64,000 nucleotides of DNA, taken from Rhodocyclaceae bacterium (lineage in GTDB: Bacteria > Pseudomonadota > Gammaproteobacteria > Burkholderiales > Rhodocyclaceae). Below the pieces are notes generated by a model. It worked only from the letters and a program-made list of their open reading frames with translations, was not told the DNA's origin and did not search any database. The stretch covers positions 33,769 to 97,768 of the forward strand of contig JADFDU010000001.1 of NCBI GenBank assembly GCA_018262775.1, read 5' to 3'. A program made the position numbers and the translations under genes. Shown here in pieces: positions 35,990 through 46,676 of this stretch (position 1 is its first letter; each line of letters opens with the position of its first letter).

Positions 35990-36954
35990 GGCTCTTCCTT
36001 TCTCAAATCATGTCCATTTTTCTGCAGCGGCATCGGTGTCAGCCGGCCGACGATGGCGGGTCGCGCATCGCCTTCCACGTGCAGCGCGAACACCGTGCCG
36101 CCTGCATCCTGGGCATGGTGCAGCGTCACCTCTGCGCCGTAGAAGACCGGACCTTTCAGCCATGTGTCCAGAGCGGCCGTATCCAGGCCGCCCTCGCCGT
36201 CCAGCCGCGGCAGGCGCGCCAGGCAGTGCCCGAGCACACGCTGCGGATGCAGGAAGGCGCGCGCATAGCCGCGCCTTTTCGCGTAACCGTTCCACAAGTG
36301 CAGCGGGTTGTAGTCGCCCGAGAGGCCGCCGTATTGCCAGCCGCCGCGCATGGGCAGGCGCCAGCTCGCCGTCTCGCCGGGACTGCCTTTTGGTTCCGGT
36401 GTAAGGCCCGCTACGCGGGCATTAGCCTCCACCGAAACTAGTTTTGGCGCTGCGGGTACGTTGGCGTCCGCCGTCGGTGCGCCGTAGCGGCCGCGCGCAT
36501 AGAAGGTGTTCACGCTTTCCCAGGCGACGTCGTCACCGGCGCGCACCGTGGTGCGCAGGTCGAACTCGGCACCCTTGTCGAGGACACGGTGAGCGGCAAT
36601 GTCGACGGCGATGTCCAGGGTGGCATCCGCAGCGATCGCGCGGTGCTGCAGGATGCGGTTGCGCACCTGCAGCATCCTCCAGATCGGCAGCGGAAACGCC
36701 GGCTGGGTGAGGATCGCCATGTGCAGGGGAAAACCGAGGGTGTGCGGCAGGAGCAGCGGCAGGGTGTGCGTCTCGGGCAGGCCGGAGAGGGCCAGGAAGC
36801 GCGCGAGTTCGCTGCCGTCGACGCGATGCCGCCAGCGCGCGCCGATCGCCGGCACACCGCCCCGGCGTACACCGGGCGAGGTGCGCAGCAGCCGTGCCAT
36901 GAAGGCCAGCGCCGAGGGACGCCTGCGGTAATCGAGGCGGATATCCCTGTGCAT
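35977..36954 (-). CDS. MaoC-like acyl dehydratase family protein
   Basis: GGLSGDYNPLHLWNGYAKRRGYARAFLHPQRVLGHCLARL hot-dog hydratase signature. Confidence 0.75.
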   Translation of the reverse strand: MHRDIRLDYRRRPSALAFMARLLRTSPGVRRGGVPAIGARWRHRVDGSELARFLALSGLPETHTLPLLLPHTLGFPLHMAILTQPAFPLPIWRMLQVRNRILQHRAIAADATLDIAVDIAAHRVLDKGAEFDLRTTVRAGDDVAWESVNTFYARGRYGAPTADANVPAAPKLVSVEANARVAGLTPEPKGSPGETASWRLPMRGGWQYGGLSGDYNPLHLWNGYAKRRGYARAFLHPQRVLGHCLARLPRLDGEGGLDTAALDTWLKGPVFYGAEVTLHHAQDAGGTVFALHVEGDARPAIVGRLTPMPLQKNGHDLRKEEPCRN

Positions 36955-36971
36955 TGCGCGAAGGCCCGGCG

Positions 36972-38258
36972 TCAGACGGTTTCCACCAGCATGGCGCCGC
37001 CCTGGCCGCCGCCGATGCAGATCGTGGCGATGCCGCGCTTGCCGCCGCTGCGGCGGAGCACCTGCAGCACATGCAGGACGATGCGCGCGCCGGAGGCGCC
37101 GACTGGATGGCCCAGTGCCACAGCGCCACCGTCTACGTTGAGCTTGTCGGGGTCGATCGCGCCCAGCGGCGCGTCGAGGCCGAGCTCGTCCCTGCAGTAG
37201 GCGGCATCTTCCCAGGCGGCGAGGCAGGCCAGCACCTGCGCGGCGAAGGCCTCGTTGATTTCCCAGGCATCGAGATCGTTGAGGCCGAGCTTGTGGCGCT
37301 GCAGGATGGGCGTGGCGGCATGCACCGGGCCGAGGCCCATCTGCGCCGGATCGAGGGCGGCCCACTGCGAATCGACGATGCGACCGAGCGGCTGCAAGCC
37401 GTGGCGCTTGACTGCCTCCTCGGAGGCGAGGATCAGCCAGACGCCGCCGTCGGTGATCTGCGAGCTGTTGCCGGGCGTGACGTTGCCGTACTTGCGGTCG
37501 AAGAAGGGCTTGAGCTTGGCCAGGGCCGCCATCGAGGAATCGCGGCGCACGCCGTCGTCGGCGGCATAGACCTTGCCGTCGCGGTCGACCAGGGGCACGA
37601 CCTCACCGTAGTGACCGGCATCCTGGCCGGCGGCGACGCGCTGGTGGCTGCGCACGGAGAATTCGTCCATCTGCTCGCGCGTGATGCCGAAGCGGAAAGC
37701 GAGGTTCTCCGCCGTCTGCCCCATGAGCAGGTTCACTACCGGGTCGGTGAGGCCCTTCATGATGCCGATCACCGGCGAGAGCAGCGCAGTAGGACTCAGT
37801 TTCGCGAACAGCGCCGCCTTCTGGCCCGGCGACCTGGCCTGCGCCATTTTCGCGAACCACAGCACCATGGTCTTCGAATAGAGCAGCGGTGCATGCGACA
37901 GCGCATCGACGCCGCCGGCCAGCACCAGCTGCGAACGGCCGTTCTGGATATTGGCGATGGCCGAGTCGAGCGCCTGCATGCCGCTGGCGCAATTGCGCAT
38001 CACCGTCCACCCGGGCACCTTGTGGCCGCAGCCCATGCGCAGGGCGGCGACGCGGCCGATGTTCACTTCATCCGGCGAGGGCGAGGCGCAACCGAGGATG
38101 ACTTCATCAAATTCATCGGCGGCGAAGGGCTGGCGCACCAGCAGGGCACCGCCGGCGGCGGTGGCCAGGTCGCCTGCCGAGAAGGGGCCGGGGGCATTGC
38201 GCGCCTTGAGGAACGGCGTGCGCGCGCCGTCGACGATATAGACCGCTTGCTTGTTCAT
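36972..38258 (-). CDS. fadI: Acetyl-CoA C-acyltransferase (thiolase)
   Basis: VMRNCASGMQALDSAI active Cys, NVDGGAVALGHPVGASGARI, CIGGGQGGAMLVE. Confidence 0.94.
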   Translation of the reverse strand: MNKQAVYIVDGARTPFLKARNAPGPFSAGDLATAAGGALLVRQPFAADEFDEVILGCASPSPDEVNIGRVAALRMGCGHKVPGWTVMRNCASGMQALDSAIANIQNGRSQLVLAGGVDALSHAPLLYSKTMVLWFAKMAQARSPGQKAALFAKLSPTALLSPVIGIMKGLTDPVVNLLMGQTAENLAFRFGITREQMDEFSVRSHQRVAAGQDAGHYGEVVPLVDRDGKVYAADDGVRRDSSMAALAKLKPFFDRKYGNVTPGNSSQITDGGVWLILASEEAVKRHGLQPLGRIVDSQWAALDPAQMGLGPVHAATPILQRHKLGLNDLDAWEINEAFAAQVLACLAAWEDAAYCRDELGLDAPLGAIDPDKLNVDGGAVALGHPVGASGARIVLHVLQVLRRSGGKRGIATICIGGGQGGAMLVETV

Positions 38259-38310
38259 GTTCGCTCCTGAAAAGAACCTTTCGCCACAAAGTCACAAAAT
38301 CACAAGAGGC

Positions 38311-40662
38311 TTAGGCCGCCGCGCGCTGCGGCGCCGGTTTCGCCTCGCTGCGCTGCAGGCCGAGGTCGAAGGGGAAATCGTCCACCTTGATGACTTCGTC
38401 CGCCAGCGCATGGGCACGGGCGAGCAGCGCCTGCTCTTCGGCATTGATGACGCCGTGTTGCAGCGCCTGACTTTCGATTTCCTGCGTGCTGTTGCCGGAG
38501 AGCGTGCCGGCCTTCTGCGCGGCGCGGATCTTCGCCGCCACGCTTTCGGCCTTGAGCGTCGCCTCCAGCGCCAGCTCGACGACGCCGACGGGATCGTGCT
38601 CGTCGCGCGGCAGGTACATGCCTGCGGTGAGGCGGTCACGCGTGACGGAAGGCGCGATGAGCAGATTCGCCACCTGGCCGCCGAGGCGGTCGGAGGGCAC
38701 GACGTAGGGCCGGCCGAGCGGGAAGATGGTTCGTTGCAGCAGGGTCGAGACGAAGCGGCTGGGGAAATTCGAAACCACGCCCTCGAAGGCGTTCTGCGCC
38801 TTGAACATCGAATCCCACATGGCCCAGTGCATGAGCGGGGCGTCGGCCGCCTGGCGACCTTCCGACTCGTAGCGCTTGAGCACCGCCGAGGAGAGGTACA
38901 TGAGAGAGAGGATGTCGCCCATGCGCGCCGAGAGTTTCTCCTTGCGCTTGAGGTCGCCGCCCATGACGAGCATGGAGATGTCGGCGAGGAAGGCGAAGGC
39001 CGAGGAGAAGCGCGTCAGCTGCTGGTAGTAGCGGCGCGCCTCGGGCGCCACGTTGCCGGGCACCTTGACGAAGTGCGAGCCGGTGATGCCGGTGATGAAG
39101 GCGTTCCAGCCATTGGAAACGGTGTGGCCGATGTGCGCGAAGAGCGCATTGTCGAAAGCCTTCAGGTCGTCATTCTGCGCGGCCTGCATTTCCGCCAGCA
39201 CATAGGGATGGCAGCGCACCGCACCTTGGCCGAAGATGATCAGGCTGCGCGTGAGGATGTTGGCGCCTTCGACGGTGATGGCCACCGGCACCTGCTGATA
39301 GGCGCGGCCGAGGAAGTTCGAGGGGCCGAGGCAGATGCCCTTGCCGCCGAGGATGTCCATGCCGTCGTTGATCGACTCGCGCGCACGCTCGGTGACGTGG
39401 TACTTGACGATGGCGGAGATGACCGAGGGTTTCTCGCCGAGGTCGATGGCGCCGGCGGTCATGACGCGCGCGGCATCGCACAGATAGAGGTTGCCACCCA
39501 TGCGCGCCAGCGGCTCCTGGATGCCCTCGAACTTGCCGATGGCCGTCTTGAACTGGGTGCGCACGCGGGCGTAGCCGCCGACCGCGCGCACCGCCAGCTT
39601 CTGCATGCCGGTGTTGGAGCCGGGCAGGGAAATCGCGCGGCCGGCGGCGAGGCACTCCATGAGCATGCGCCAGCCCTGGCCGGCCATCTTCGGTCCGCCG
39701 ATGATGAAGTCGAGCGGCATGAAGACATCCTTGCCGCGCGTCGGACCGTTGTGCCAGGCGGCGTTGAGCGGGAAATGGCGGCGGCCGGTGTCCACACCGG
39801 GATGGTCGGCCGGCACCAGTGCGCAGGTGATGCCGATATCCGCATTTCCGCCGAACGCGTCACCGAGCAGATGCTCCGGGTCGAAGAGGCGGATGGCGAG
39901 GCCAACCACCGTGGCCACCGGCGCGAGCGTGATGTAGCGCTTGTCCCAGGTGACGCGCATGCCGACGACTTCCCTGCCCTGCCACATACCCTTGCAGACG
40001 ATGCCCTGGTCGGGGATCGAGGCGGCATCGGAGCCAGCCCAGGGGCTGGTCAGGGCGAAGCAGGGAATGTCGAGGCCCTTGGCCAGGCGCGGCAGGTAGT
40101 GGTTCTTCTGTTCGTCGGTGCCGTAATGCAGCAGCAACTCGGCCGGGCCGAGAGAGTTGGGCACCATCACCGAGACCACCGTCGCCGAACAGCGCGTGGC
40201 CAGCTTGGTCACCACCTCGGAATGGGCGTAGGCGGAAAACTCGAGGCCACCGTAGCGCTTCGGGATGATCATGCCGAGGAAGCCCTTGTCCTTCATGTAC
40301 TGCCAGGTCTCGGCCGGCAGGTCATGGTCGTAGTGCGACGACGTCCAGTCGTTGGAGAGGCGGCAGAGTTCCGCCGTCTCGTTGTCGAGGAAGGACTGCT
40401 CTTCCGGCGTGAGTTTGGGCAGCGGATAGGCCAGCAGCTTGTTCCAGTCGGGGCGGCCATGAAACAGTTCGCCCTCCCACCAGACGGAGCCAGCTTCGAT
40501 CGCCTCCTTCTCGGTTTGCGACATCTGCGGCAGCATCTTGCGGTAGGCGGCGAAGAGCGGCCGCGTCACCAGCGCGCGGCGCAGCGGCTTGATGGCGAAC
40601 AGCGCCACGATCGCAGCGATCGGCAGAAGTATCAGAAGTGTCCAAGTCGGTGTCCAGGTCAT
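38311..40662 (-). CDS. fadE: Acyl-CoA dehydrogenase, FadE type
   Basis: ~780 aa with N-terminal TM segment and acyl-CoA dehydrogenase core (LTSPWAGSDAASIPDQGIVCKG, DILGGKGICLGPSNFLGRAYQQVPVAITVEGANILTRSL). Confidence 0.93.
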   Translation of the reverse strand: MTWTPTWTLLILLPIAAIVALFAIKPLRRALVTRPLFAAYRKMLPQMSQTEKEAIEAGSVWWEGELFHGRPDWNKLLAYPLPKLTPEEQSFLDNETAELCRLSNDWTSSHYDHDLPAETWQYMKDKGFLGMIIPKRYGGLEFSAYAHSEVVTKLATRCSATVVSVMVPNSLGPAELLLHYGTDEQKNHYLPRLAKGLDIPCFALTSPWAGSDAASIPDQGIVCKGMWQGREVVGMRVTWDKRYITLAPVATVVGLAIRLFDPEHLLGDAFGGNADIGITCALVPADHPGVDTGRRHFPLNAAWHNGPTRGKDVFMPLDFIIGGPKMAGQGWRMLMECLAAGRAISLPGSNTGMQKLAVRAVGGYARVRTQFKTAIGKFEGIQEPLARMGGNLYLCDAARVMTAGAIDLGEKPSVISAIVKYHVTERARESINDGMDILGGKGICLGPSNFLGRAYQQVPVAITVEGANILTRSLIIFGQGAVRCHPYVLAEMQAAQNDDLKAFDNALFAHIGHTVSNGWNAFITGITGSHFVKVPGNVAPEARRYYQQLTRFSSAFAFLADISMLVMGGDLKRKEKLSARMGDILSLMYLSSAVLKRYESEGRQAADAPLMHWAMWDSMFKAQNAFEGVVSNFPSRFVSTLLQRTIFPLGRPYVVPSDRLGGQVANLLIAPSVTRDRLTAGMYLPRDEHDPVGVVELALEATLKAESVAAKIRAAQKAGTLSGNSTQEIESQALQHGVINAEEQALLARAHALADEVIKVDDFPFDLGLQRSEAKPAPQRAAA

Positions 40663-40749
40663 GTGCTTCTCCTTAGTCTTCCTCCGGCGGATTTCCGCCG
40701 GGGACAGGTACGCAGCAAAGTCAGTGCCGGCTGCACGGCGATGGGGAAA

Positions 40750-41448
40750 TCAGGCCGCCCTGCGCGAACCCTTCTCCTTGGGTTTGACGCGCTGATCGGT
40801 CAAAGGTGCGCGCAGGCCGCCGAGCAGGAAGGGCATCAGGCGGCGCGCCAGGGCGCCGGGGTCTTTCTCGTCCAGTTCATACCCGGCAACGAGTTGCAGG
40901 GCGTCGGTGCCGGCGATGGCATAGGACATGGCGCCGAGCATGAAGTGAAAGCGCCAGAGGATGTCCTCGGGCGGCACGTCCGGCAGCGCGCGAAACAATG
41001 CCTGCTTGAAGCGCGGCACCACGGCCGCGTATTCGTCGGCGAGGAACTGGCGCACGAAGGCGGCGGGTTCGGTATAGGTGCGTCCGAGCAGGCGCATGAA
41101 GGTGTGGCCGCCATGCTCGGTGTCCGCCGCCATGCGCAGCGACACGCCGAAGAAGGCGTCGACGATCTGGTGCGGTTTCAGCGGCGCGCCCTGCGCCTCT
41201 TGCTCCAGGTGCTCGAGCGCGCCCAGGCGCTCATGGTTGAGCCAGGTCAGGCGGCGGCGAAAAACCTCCTGGATGAGCGCCTCCTTGCCGCCAAAGTGGT
41301 AATTCACCGAGGCCAGGTTAACCCCGGCGCGGCCGGTGATCATGCGCATCGAGGTCGCCTCGAAGCCATGTTCGACGAACAGCGCTTCCGCCGCATCGAG
41401 GATGCGCGCGCGGGTATCGAGGTGATGTTTCGCTTCGGTCTGGGTCAT
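40750..41448 (-). CDS. TetR/AcrR-family transcriptional regulator
   Basis: TRARILDAAEALFVEHGFEATSMRMITGRAGVNLASVNYHFGGKEALIQEVF. Confidence 0.93.
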   Translation of the reverse strand: MTQTEAKHHLDTRARILDAAEALFVEHGFEATSMRMITGRAGVNLASVNYHFGGKEALIQEVFRRRLTWLNHERLGALEHLEQEAQGAPLKPHQIVDAFFGVSLRMAADTEHGGHTFMRLLGRTYTEPAAFVRQFLADEYAAVVPRFKQALFRALPDVPPEDILWRFHFMLGAMSYAIAGTDALQLVAGYELDEKDPGALARRLMPFLLGGLRAPLTDQRVKPKEKGSRRAA

Positions 41449-41626
41449 ATAAGAAAGAAAGGGAACGCTCGTTTCAAACAATCGTTTTAATGATACGTCA
41501 GGCAAGCTCGATGTCAAGCCGATAAGCAGCCGATTAGGTGCCGCCACCTAAGTCACGTGGGTCACGCGGAGACAAGTCGCAGCACCCCAGAACCAAGAGC
41601 GGGCACTAGTCATTTAGAATTGAACC

Positions 41627-43444
41627 ATGCGCCGCAGCCATACAACCCGGACATTGCCCGCGCCCGCCACGGGCAAGACCCGCGACTGGGAAACCCTCCG
41701 CAGCCTGATTCCCTACATCTGGGCCTATCGCGGCCGCGTGCTGTTCGCCCTCGCCTGTCTGATCGCTGCCAAGATGGCTAACGTCGGCGTGCCGCTGGTG
41801 TTCAAGGAGGTGGTGGACACCTTCACGGCGGAAAAAACGACACAGCAGGCCGCGCTCGTCGTGCCGCTGGCGCTGCTCGCCGCCTATGGCCTGCTGCGCT
41901 TTTCCATGTCCCTGTTCACGGAATTGCGCGAGCTGCTTTTTGCGCGGGTGACGCAGCAGGCGGTAAGCAACATCGCCCTGCAGGTGTTCTGCCACCTGCA
42001 CGCGCTCTCCCTGCGCTTCCACCTCGAGCGCCAGACCGGCGGCCTCACGCGCGACATCGAGCGCGGCACGCGCTCCATCGGCACGCTCATCAGCTACACC
42101 ATCTACAGCATCCTGCCGACCCTGGTGGAGGTGGGGCTGGTGATCGGCATCCTGGCGACGCGCTATGAGGCGAGCTTTGCCTGGATCACCTTCGGCGCCC
42201 TCCTCCTCTTTATCACCTTCACCGTACTGGTGACCAACTGGCGCACCCACCTGCGGCGCGAGGCAAATGAGCTCGACTCGGCCGCAAACTCACGCGCCAT
42301 CGACAGCCTGATCAACTACGAAACCGTGAAGTACTTCAACAACGAGGACTACGAGGCGCAGCGCTACGACCAGCAGATGCAGAAATGGGCGACGGCGCAG
42401 GTGAAGAGCCAGCTGTCCCTGTCCCTGCTCAACGTCGGCCAGGCAGGCATCATCGCCGTGACGGTAACGCTGATCATGTGGCGCGCGGCGACCGGCGTGG
42501 CGAACGGCTCGATGACAGTGGGTGACATCGTGCTGGTCAACGGCCTGCTCATCCAGCTCTACATTCCGCTCAACTGGCTCGGCGTGCTCTACCGCGAGAT
42601 TCGCCAGGCGCTGACCGACATCGAGCGCATGTTCGCCCTCAAGGAAGAGCACCGCGAGATCGCCGACGCGCCTGGCGCAGCCGCGCTTGTCGCCGGACCC
42701 TGCGCGGTGCGCTTCGAACACGTCGGTTTTTCTTACGAGGCGAAGCGGCAGATCCTCTTCGACGTGGATTTTGCCATTCCCGCCGGCGGCACGGTAGCAG
42801 TGGTGGGGCATTCGGGCTCGGGCAAGTCGACGCTCTCGCGCCTGCTGTTCCGCTTCTACGACGTGCAGTCGGGCGCGGTGAAGGTGAACGGCACGGACAT
42901 CCGCCAGATGACGCAGGCCTCACTGCGCGCGGCGATCGGCATCGTGCCGCAGGACACGGTGCTGTTCAACGACACCATCCTCTACAACATCCAGTATGGC
43001 CGGCCCGAGGCGGTGCGAGAGGACGTCATCGCCGCCGCCCAGGCCGCCCACATCCACGATTTCGTCGAATCCCTGCCCGAGAAGTACGAGACGCGCGTCG
43101 GCGAGCGCGGTCTCAAGCTCTCCGGCGGCGAGAAGCAGCGCGTCGCCATCGCGCGCACCCTGCTGAAGAATCCGCCCATCCTGATTTTCGACGAGGCTAC
43201 CTCGGCGCTGGACTCGCAATCGGAAAAGGCCATCCAGGCTGAACTGGAGCGCATCGCCGTCGGCCGCACCACTCTGGTCATCGCCCACCGCCTGTCGACG
43301 GTCATGAATGCAGACGAAATCCTCGTGCTCGATCAGGGCCGCATCGCCGAGCGCGGCACCCACCGCAGCCTGCTGGAACGCGGCGGCGCCTATGCGCAAA
43401 TGTGGGCGCTACAGCAGCAGGAAGAGGAAACCGAAGCCGCTTAA
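41627..43444 (+). CDS. ABC transporter, fused permease/ATPase, ATM1/HMT1 type
   Basis: [21 protein letters not shown] Walker A, LSGGEKQRVAIARTLLKNPPILIFDEATSALD. Confidence 0.94.
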   Translation: MRRSHTTRTLPAPATGKTRDWETLRSLIPYIWAYRGRVLFALACLIAAKMANVGVPLVFKEVVDTFTAEKTTQQAALVVPLALLAAYGLLRFSMSLFTELRELLFARVTQQAVSNIALQVFCHLHALSLRFHLERQTGGLTRDIERGTRSIGTLISYTIYSILPTLVEVGLVIGILATRYEASFAWITFGALLLFITFTVLVTNWRTHLRREANELDSAANSRAIDSLINYETVKYFNNEDYEAQRYDQQMQKWATAQVKSQLSLSLLNVGQAGIIAVTVTLIMWRAATGVANGSMTVGDIVLVNGLLIQLYIPLNWLGVLYREIRQALTDIERMFALKEEHREIADAPGAAALVAGPCAVRFEHVGFSYEAKRQILFDVDFAIPAGGTVAVVGHSGSGKSTLSRLLFRFYDVQSGAVKVNGTDIRQMTQASLRAAIGIVPQDTVLFNDTILYNIQYGRPEAVREDVIAAAQAAHIHDFVESLPEKYETRVGERGLKLSGGEKQRVAIARTLLKNPPILIFDEATSALDSQSEKAIQAELERIAVGRTTLVIAHRLSTVMNADEILVLDQGRIAERGTHRSLLERGGAYAQMWALQQQEEETEAA

Positions 43445-43509
43445 CAAAGCGTAACACCGGGCATAGAATGCTCACTCCAACAACAACCACCGCCCCTGAG
43501 GAGACCGCC

Positions 43510-44421
43510 ATGAAAAAAATCGCCGTGCTGCAGGCACTGACTTTGTCCGCTGGCCTGCTGGCTGCCCTGCCGGCCTTCGCCCTCGACGGCACACTGAAGA
43601 AGATCAAAGACAGCAGCGCCGTCACCATGGGCGTGCGCGAGTCCTCCGGCGGCCTCTCCTTCACGCTCGGCGACGGCAAGTTCGCCGGCTTCCATGTCGA
43701 GCTGTGCCAACGCGCGCTGGCGGACATCCAGAAGCAGCTGGGTCTGACCAAGCTGGACATCAAGTACCAGCCGGTCACCTCACAGAACCGCATTCCGCTC
43801 GTGCAGAACGGCACGGTGGATATCGAATGCGGCTCGACCACCAACAACGTCGCCCGCCAGAAGGACGTGGCTTTCGCCGACACCACCTATGTCGAGGAAG
43901 TGCGCATCGCCGTCAAGGCAAATTCCGGCATCACCTCCATCGCCCAGCTCAACGGCAAGAACGTCGCCACCACCACCGGCACCACCTCCGTGCAGCACCT
44001 GCGCAAGCATGAACGCGCCGCCGGCGTGAAATTCAACGAGGTGTACGGCAAGGACCATGCCGACAGCTTCCTCCTGCTCGAGTCCGATCGCGCCGACGCC
44101 TTCGTCATGGATGGCCAGATCCTTGCCGGCAACATCGCCAAATCGAAGAACCCGGCGGCCTTCAAGATCGTCGGCGAAGTGCTCTCCGTCGAGCCGATCG
44201 CCATCATGGTCAGAAAAGGCGACCCGGCCTTCAAGAAAGCCGTCGATGACAGCCTTCAAGCACTGATGAAGTCCGGCGAGATTGCCAAGATCTACGACAA
44301 GTGGTTCATGCAGCCGATTCCGCCGACGAACACGCGCATCGGCCTGCCGGCGTCCGAAGCGACGAAAGCGGCCTGGGCCCATCCCAACGACAAGCCGATG
44401 GAAGACTACGCGAAGAAGTAA
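43510..44421 (+). CDS. gltI: Glutamate/aspartate ABC transporter substrate-binding protein
   Basis: Signal peptide; VTMGVRESSGGLSFTLGDGKFAGFHVELCQRAL; operon with permeases and ATPase. Confidence 0.9.
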   Translation: MKKIAVLQALTLSAGLLAALPAFALDGTLKKIKDSSAVTMGVRESSGGLSFTLGDGKFAGFHVELCQRALADIQKQLGLTKLDIKYQPVTSQNRIPLVQNGTVDIECGSTTNNVARQKDVAFADTTYVEEVRIAVKANSGITSIAQLNGKNVATTTGTTSVQHLRKHERAAGVKFNEVYGKDHADSFLLLESDRADAFVMDGQILAGNIAKSKNPAAFKIVGEVLSVEPIAIMVRKGDPAFKKAVDDSLQALMKSGEIAKIYDKWFMQPIPPTNTRIGLPASEATKAAWAHPNDKPMEDYAKK

Positions 44422-44506
44422 GACGCACTTCCTAAACATCGAGCCGCGCAGCGGCGAACAACCGTCACCCCCTTCCCCCGGAAGGGGAGCGGGGGGAAGG
44501 TAGTTC

Positions 44507-45250
44507 ATGGCCACCTGGGACTGGCAGGTTTTCTGCAAGGACACCATCGACGGCAAGATCGTGCCGGGCTGCTTCGGCGGTTCCGGCGACACCACCTACC
44601 TTGACTGGCTGCTCTCGGCCTGGGGCTGGACGCTTTCGGTGTCGTTGCTGGCGCTGCTGGTGGCGCTGGCGCTGGGCGCACTCATGGGCATCCTGCGCAC
44701 CACGCCGCACCGCGGACTGGTGCTGCTGGGCAATGCGTGGACCGAGCTGTTCCGCAACATCCCCCTGCTGGTGCAGATTTTTCTCTGGTACCACGTCGTG
44801 CCGGCGCTGATCCCGCCCCTGCGCGGCGTACCCAGCTTCATCCTGGTGGTGCTGGGCCTTGGGCTGTTCACCTCGGCGCGCATCTCCGAGCAGGTGCGTG
44901 CCGGCATCCAGTCGCTGGCGGGGGGGCAGCGCATGGCCGGGCTGGCGATGGGCTTCACCCTGCCGCAGACCTACCGCTACGTGCTGCTGCCGATGGCGTT
45001 CCGTATCATCATCCCGCCGCTCACCAGCGAGTCGATGAACATCATAAAGAATTCATCGGTGGCCTTCGCCGTCAGCATCTCCGAACTCACCCTCTTCGCC
45101 CTGCAGGCGCAGGAGGAGACCTCGCGCGGCATCGAGGTCTACCTGGCGGTCACCGGGCTGTATTTCATATCCGCCTTCGCCATCAACCGTGCCATGCTGT
45201 TCGTCGAAAATCGCATGCGCGTGCCGGGCATGATCGGGGGCGGGACATAA
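44507..45250 (+). CDS. gltJ: Amino acid ABC transporter permease
   Basis: WTLSVSLLALLVALALG, ELFRNIPLLVQIFLWYHVVP. Confidence 0.92.
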   Translation: MATWDWQVFCKDTIDGKIVPGCFGGSGDTTYLDWLLSAWGWTLSVSLLALLVALALGALMGILRTTPHRGLVLLGNAWTELFRNIPLLVQIFLWYHVVPALIPPLRGVPSFILVVLGLGLFTSARISEQVRAGIQSLAGGQRMAGLAMGFTLPQTYRYVLLPMAFRIIIPPLTSESMNIIKNSSVAFAVSISELTLFALQAQEETSRGIEVYLAVTGLYFISAFAINRAMLFVENRMRVPGMIGGGT

Positions 45251-45918
45251 TGCTGACTTTGGACTTCGCATTCCTCACGCCGGCAGTCATCTCCGGCTAT
45301 ATCGTCAAAGGCTTCATCTTCTCGCTGCAACTGACGCTCATCGCCATGCTCGGCGGCATCATACTGGGCACCCTTCTGGCGTTGATGCGCCTCTCGAGCA
45401 AGCCCTGGCTAATCCTGCCGGCAGCGGGCTACGTGAACACCATGCGCAGCGTTCCGCTGGTGATGGTGATCCTCTGGTTCTTCCTCCTCATCCCCCTGGT
45501 GATCGGGCGGCCGCTCGGTGCTGAGGTTTCCGCCATCATCACCTTCACCCTGTTCGAGGCAGCGTACTACTCCGAGATCATGCGCGCCGGCATCCAGAGC
45601 ATCTCCCGCGGCCAGGTTGCCGCCGGCTACGCGCTGGGCATGAGCTACAGGCAAACCATGGGCCTCATCGTGCTGCCGCAGGCCTTCCGCAACATGCTGC
45701 CGGTGCTGCTCACGCAGACCATCATCCTCTTCCAGGACACCTCGCTGGTGTATGCCATCGGCGCCTACGACCTGCTCAAGGGTTTCGAGATCGCCGGCAA
45801 GAACTTCAACCGCCCGGTCGAAACCTATCTGGTAGCCGCCGTGTTGTACTTCGTCATCAGCTTCAGTCTGTCGATGCTGGTGAAAAAACTTCAGCAGCGC
45901 ATCGCAATAATCCGCTAG
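45250..45918 (+). CDS. gltK: Amino acid ABC transporter permease
   Basis: GFIFSLQLTLIAMLGGIILGTLLALMRL, EIMRAGIQSISRGQVAAGYALGMSYRQTMGLIVLPQAFRNMLPVLL. Confidence 0.92.
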   Translation: MLTLDFAFLTPAVISGYIVKGFIFSLQLTLIAMLGGIILGTLLALMRLSSKPWLILPAAGYVNTMRSVPLVMVILWFFLLIPLVIGRPLGAEVSAIITFTLFEAAYYSEIMRAGIQSISRGQVAAGYALGMSYRQTMGLIVLPQAFRNMLPVLLTQTIILFQDTSLVYAIGAYDLLKGFEIAGKNFNRPVETYLVAAVLYFVISFSLSMLVKKLQQRIAIIR

Positions 45919-45931
45919 CCGGAACGCCATC

Positions 45932-46666
45932 ATGCCCATGATCGAAATGAAGAACGTCAGCAAATGGTACGGCGAATTCCGCGTGCTGACTGAATGCACG
46001 ACACAGGTGGAGAAGGGCGAGGTCATCGTCGTCTGCGGACCCTCCGGCTCGGGAAAATCCACTCTCATCAAGTGCGTCAATGGCCTCGAACTCTTTCAGC
46101 AAGGCGATATCCTCGTCAACGGTATTTCCGTTGGCGATACGAAAACCAACCTGCCGAAGCTGCGCGCCCGCGTCGGCATGGTGTTCCAGCACTTCGAACT
46201 GTTTCCGCACATGACCATCACCGAGAACCTCTCGATCGCCCAGATCAAGGTGCTGGGGCGGAGCAAGGATGAGGCCACAGAGCGCGGCCTCAAGCTGCTG
46301 GAGCGGGTAGGCCTCAAGGAGCAGGCCGCCAAGCATCCCGGCCAGCTCTCCGGCGGCCAGCAGCAGCGCGTCGCCATCGCCCGCGCCTTGTCCATGGACC
46401 CGATCTGCATGCTCTTCGACGAACCCACCTCGGCGCTCGACCCGGAGATGATCAACGAGGTGCTCGACGTCATGGTGGAACTGGCGCAGGAGGGCATGAC
46501 CATGATGGTGGTGACGCACGAGATGGGCTTTGCGCACAAGGTCGCACACCGTGTCGTCTTCATGGATCAAGGTAAAATCGTCGAGGACGACAAAAAAGAC
46601 GCTTTCTTCGGCAGCCCGCGCTCCGAGCGCGCGCAGCAGTTCCTTTCCAAGATCCTCCACCATTAA
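45932..46666 (+). CDS. gltL: Amino acid ABC transporter ATP-binding protein
   Basis: [56 protein letters not shown]. Confidence 0.95.
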   Translation: MPMIEMKNVSKWYGEFRVLTECTTQVEKGEVIVVCGPSGSGKSTLIKCVNGLELFQQGDILVNGISVGDTKTNLPKLRARVGMVFQHFELFPHMTITENLSIAQIKVLGRSKDEATERGLKLLERVGLKEQAAKHPGQLSGGQQQRVAIARALSMDPICMLFDEPTSALDPEMINEVLDVMVELAQEGMTMMVVTHEMGFAHKVAHRVVFMDQGKIVEDDKKDAFFGSPRSERAQQFLSKILHH

Positions 46667-46676
46667 GGGAATCGTC

